Below are positions 35,815 through 36,853 of a DNA stretch of 36,853 nucleotides, piece by piece. The notes beneath the pieces were generated by a model, which was not told the DNA's origin, made no database searches, and worked only from the letters and a program-made list of their open reading frames with translations. Position 1 is the stretch's first letter, and every line of letters begins with the position of its first letter. Location: the NCBI RefSeq assembly GCF_011516655.1, contig NZ_WOSV01000011.1:1-36853 (forward strand). Reading direction: 5' to 3'. This DNA comes from Acetobacter thailandicus (GTDB taxonomy: Bacteria > Pseudomonadota > Alphaproteobacteria > Acetobacterales > Acetobacteraceae). A program made the translations under genes and the position numbers.

Positions 35815-36300
35815 ATGGCTAAAGATCCAAAAGTTATCGAACATCTTAACACTCAGCTGACAAACGAACTGACAGCTATTAACCAGTATTTTCTTCATGC
35901 CCGTACCCTGCGCCACTGGGGTGTTACTCTTCTGGGCAAGAAAGAGTACGAAGAATCTATTGAAGAAATGCGTCATGCCGACTGGCTGATTGAGCGTATT
36001 CTTTATCTTGGCGGTCTACCAAACGTACAGCGCCTCAACACCATTCTGATTGGTCAGGATGTTAAAGAAATTCTCGAGTGCGACCTGAAGCTGGAAGAGA
36101 AAGCCATGGCTGATCTTCGTGAAGGCATTGCCTACTGTGAAAGTGTCCGTGACTTTGTTTCACGTGACCTGCTTCTTAAGATTCTTGCTAACGAAGAAGA
36201 GCACGAAGACTTTCTGGACCGCCAGTTTGATCTTATCAAGCAGATTGGTATTGAGCGCTACATTCAGCTCAACTCTGCAGCTGCTCCTGATCAGGAGTAG
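35815..36300 (+). CDS. bfr: Bacterioferritin
   Basis: Bacterioferritin stores iron in a 24-subunit shell with haem between subunit pairs. From the ATG at 35815 (MAKDPKVIEHLN) the protein is 161 residues. The ferroxidase ligands Glu18, Glu51, His54, Glu94, Glu127 and His130 are all in place, and the haem ligand is Met52. An ATG 4 codons upstream (35803) is in frame but the MAKDPK start is the family start, with GAGAG upstream. Iron storage fits the two Fe-S TCA enzymes and the cytochrome-maturation genes nearby in the window. Confidence 0.96.
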   Translation: MAKDPKVIEHLNTQLTNELTAINQYFLHARTLRHWGVTLLGKKEYEESIEEMRHADWLIERILYLGGLPNVQRLNTILIGQDVKEILECDLKLEEKAMADLREGIAYCESVRDFVSRDLLLKILANEEEHEDFLDRQFDLIKQIGIERYIQLNSAAAPDQE

Positions 36301-36304
36301 TTCT

Positions 36305-36336
36305 AAAAAAGCCTCGGTTTACCGGGGCTTTTTTTT
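36305..36336 (+). terminator. Intrinsic terminator of bfr
   Basis: GCCTCGG (36311-36317) and CCGGGGC (36322-36328) pair (one G-U) around TTTA. They are flanked by A6 (36305-36310) and T8 (36329-36336). It also overlaps the stop codon of the convergent gene. Confidence 0.9.
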
Positions 36337-36685
36337 AAGAGAAGATCATTGCATATTTTTCAGGATTAAATCCTGTTTCAATTTTTTCTTTATATTCAAT
36401 GACAGGCCTCTTAATCAGAGAGGGATATGTCTGCATTAATATGACAGCCCGGACTTCCGTCAGATCTGTTTTTTCTGCCTCAGGCAGTTTTCTAAACGTT
36501 GTCCCATTTTTATTAAGCAGCTTTTCATAACTGATCAGGTCTGCCCACCTGCTGAGAGTTTCTGCGTCAATTCCCTGTGTTTTATAATCATGGAAGTCAT
36601 AAACGACATTATGCGTATCGAGCCATTTTCTGGCTTTACGCATGGTATCACAGTTTTTTATTCCGTAGATTTTTACCATTGTCAT
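36335..36685 (-). CDS. ArsC/Spx-family protein (YffB-like)
   Basis: The 116-residue thioredoxin-fold protein has the N-terminal motif KIYGIKNCDTMRKARKWLD, with one Cys (12) and no second Cys of a CxxC pair, as in the YffB/ArsC-like group. Arsenate reductase activity would need other cysteines; Spx-like RNA polymerase binding is known only in Firmicutes. Function is therefore open. Start ATG at 36685 or 36679. It lies downstream of the tRNA terminator on the same strand and is convergent with bfr. Confidence 0.85.
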   Translation of the reverse strand: MTMVKIYGIKNCDTMRKARKWLDTHNVVYDFHDYKTQGIDAETLSRWADLISYEKLLNKNGTTFRKLPEAEKTDLTEVRAVILMQTYPSLIKRPVIEYKEKIETGFNPEKYAMIFS

Positions 36686-36701
36686 TCATTACCCGTAACG
36701 C

Positions 36702-36734
36702 AAAAAACGCCTCTGGCGCTAAAGCTGAGGCGTT
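36702..36734 (-). terminator. Terminator of tRNA-fMet
   Basis: On the minus strand, AACGCCTC (complement of 36734-36727) pairs with GAGGCGTT (complement of 36713-36706), and TTTT follows. It lies 20 nt after the tRNA 3' end. Confidence 0.8.
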
Positions 36735-36754
36735 GTGTGAGAATTTATATGATT

Positions 36755-36831
<77 letters not shown>

Positions 36832-36853
36832 GAGGTGAGGTAGTTTGGAAGAC

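Overview
The window looks like chromosomal DNA of an alphaproteobacterium, most likely an acetic acid bacterium (Acetobacteraceae) of moderate GC content. The main evidence is a circularly permuted two-piece tmRNA encoding the tag ANDNTEVLAVAA, an alpha-type SspB beside it, an alphaproteobacterial YlxR/L7Ae fusion, and the order rimP-nusA-ylxR-infB-rbfA and aroQ-accB-accC. The genus cannot be fixed from the sequence alone. There is no CRISPR array, insertion sequence, phage or rRNA. Most genes are ordinary housekeeping genes.

Layout. 1-151 is the start of a truncated, beta-rich, probably surface-exposed protein on the minus strand, followed by an AT-rich non-coding stretch. 806-2005 (minus) holds thyX and a small membrane protein. 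Divergent from it at about 2118-2410 is ssrA (tmRNA), followed by sspB, the adaptor that recognises ssrA-tagged proteins, then a class I fumarase and a VOC/glyoxalase-fold protein. 5508-7936 (minus) is alr-dadA, facing a divergent Lrp-type regulator. 8534-14520 (minus) is the translation/transcription operon rimP-nusA-ylxR-infB-rbfA.

14717-17560 (plus) is the least familiar part. It is a tightly packed three-gene operon with a single-pass membrane protein, a membrane-anchored single-ring ClpB/ClpA-D2-like AAA+ ATPase, and a signal-anchored periplasmic protein. It is preceded by a 37-bp imperfect tandem repeat, each copy ending in TATAAT. This is my best candidate for an undescribed system.

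17578-19907 (minus) encodes a polar amino-acid ABC transporter whose binding protein and permease are fused. It is followed by acnA (minus), ccmAB (plus, haem export), an ornithine/diaminopimelate-type decarboxylase (minus), a YihY-family membrane protein (plus), rlpA (minus), aroQ-accB-accC (plus), and thiC (minus) behind a TPP riboswitch. A sugar-porter MFS gene (plus) follows. After a strong bidirectional terminator comes an AT-rich, gene-poor stretch with one small candidate gene. The window closes with an apparent iron-responsive pair (Sel1-repeat protein and bacterioferritin, each with a Fur-box-like site), an ArsC/Spx-like protein and initiator tRNA-fMet.

A recurring architectural feature is that nearly every convergent gene pair is separated by a perfect or near-perfect stem-loop. 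Several of these overlap the last codons of one or both genes.
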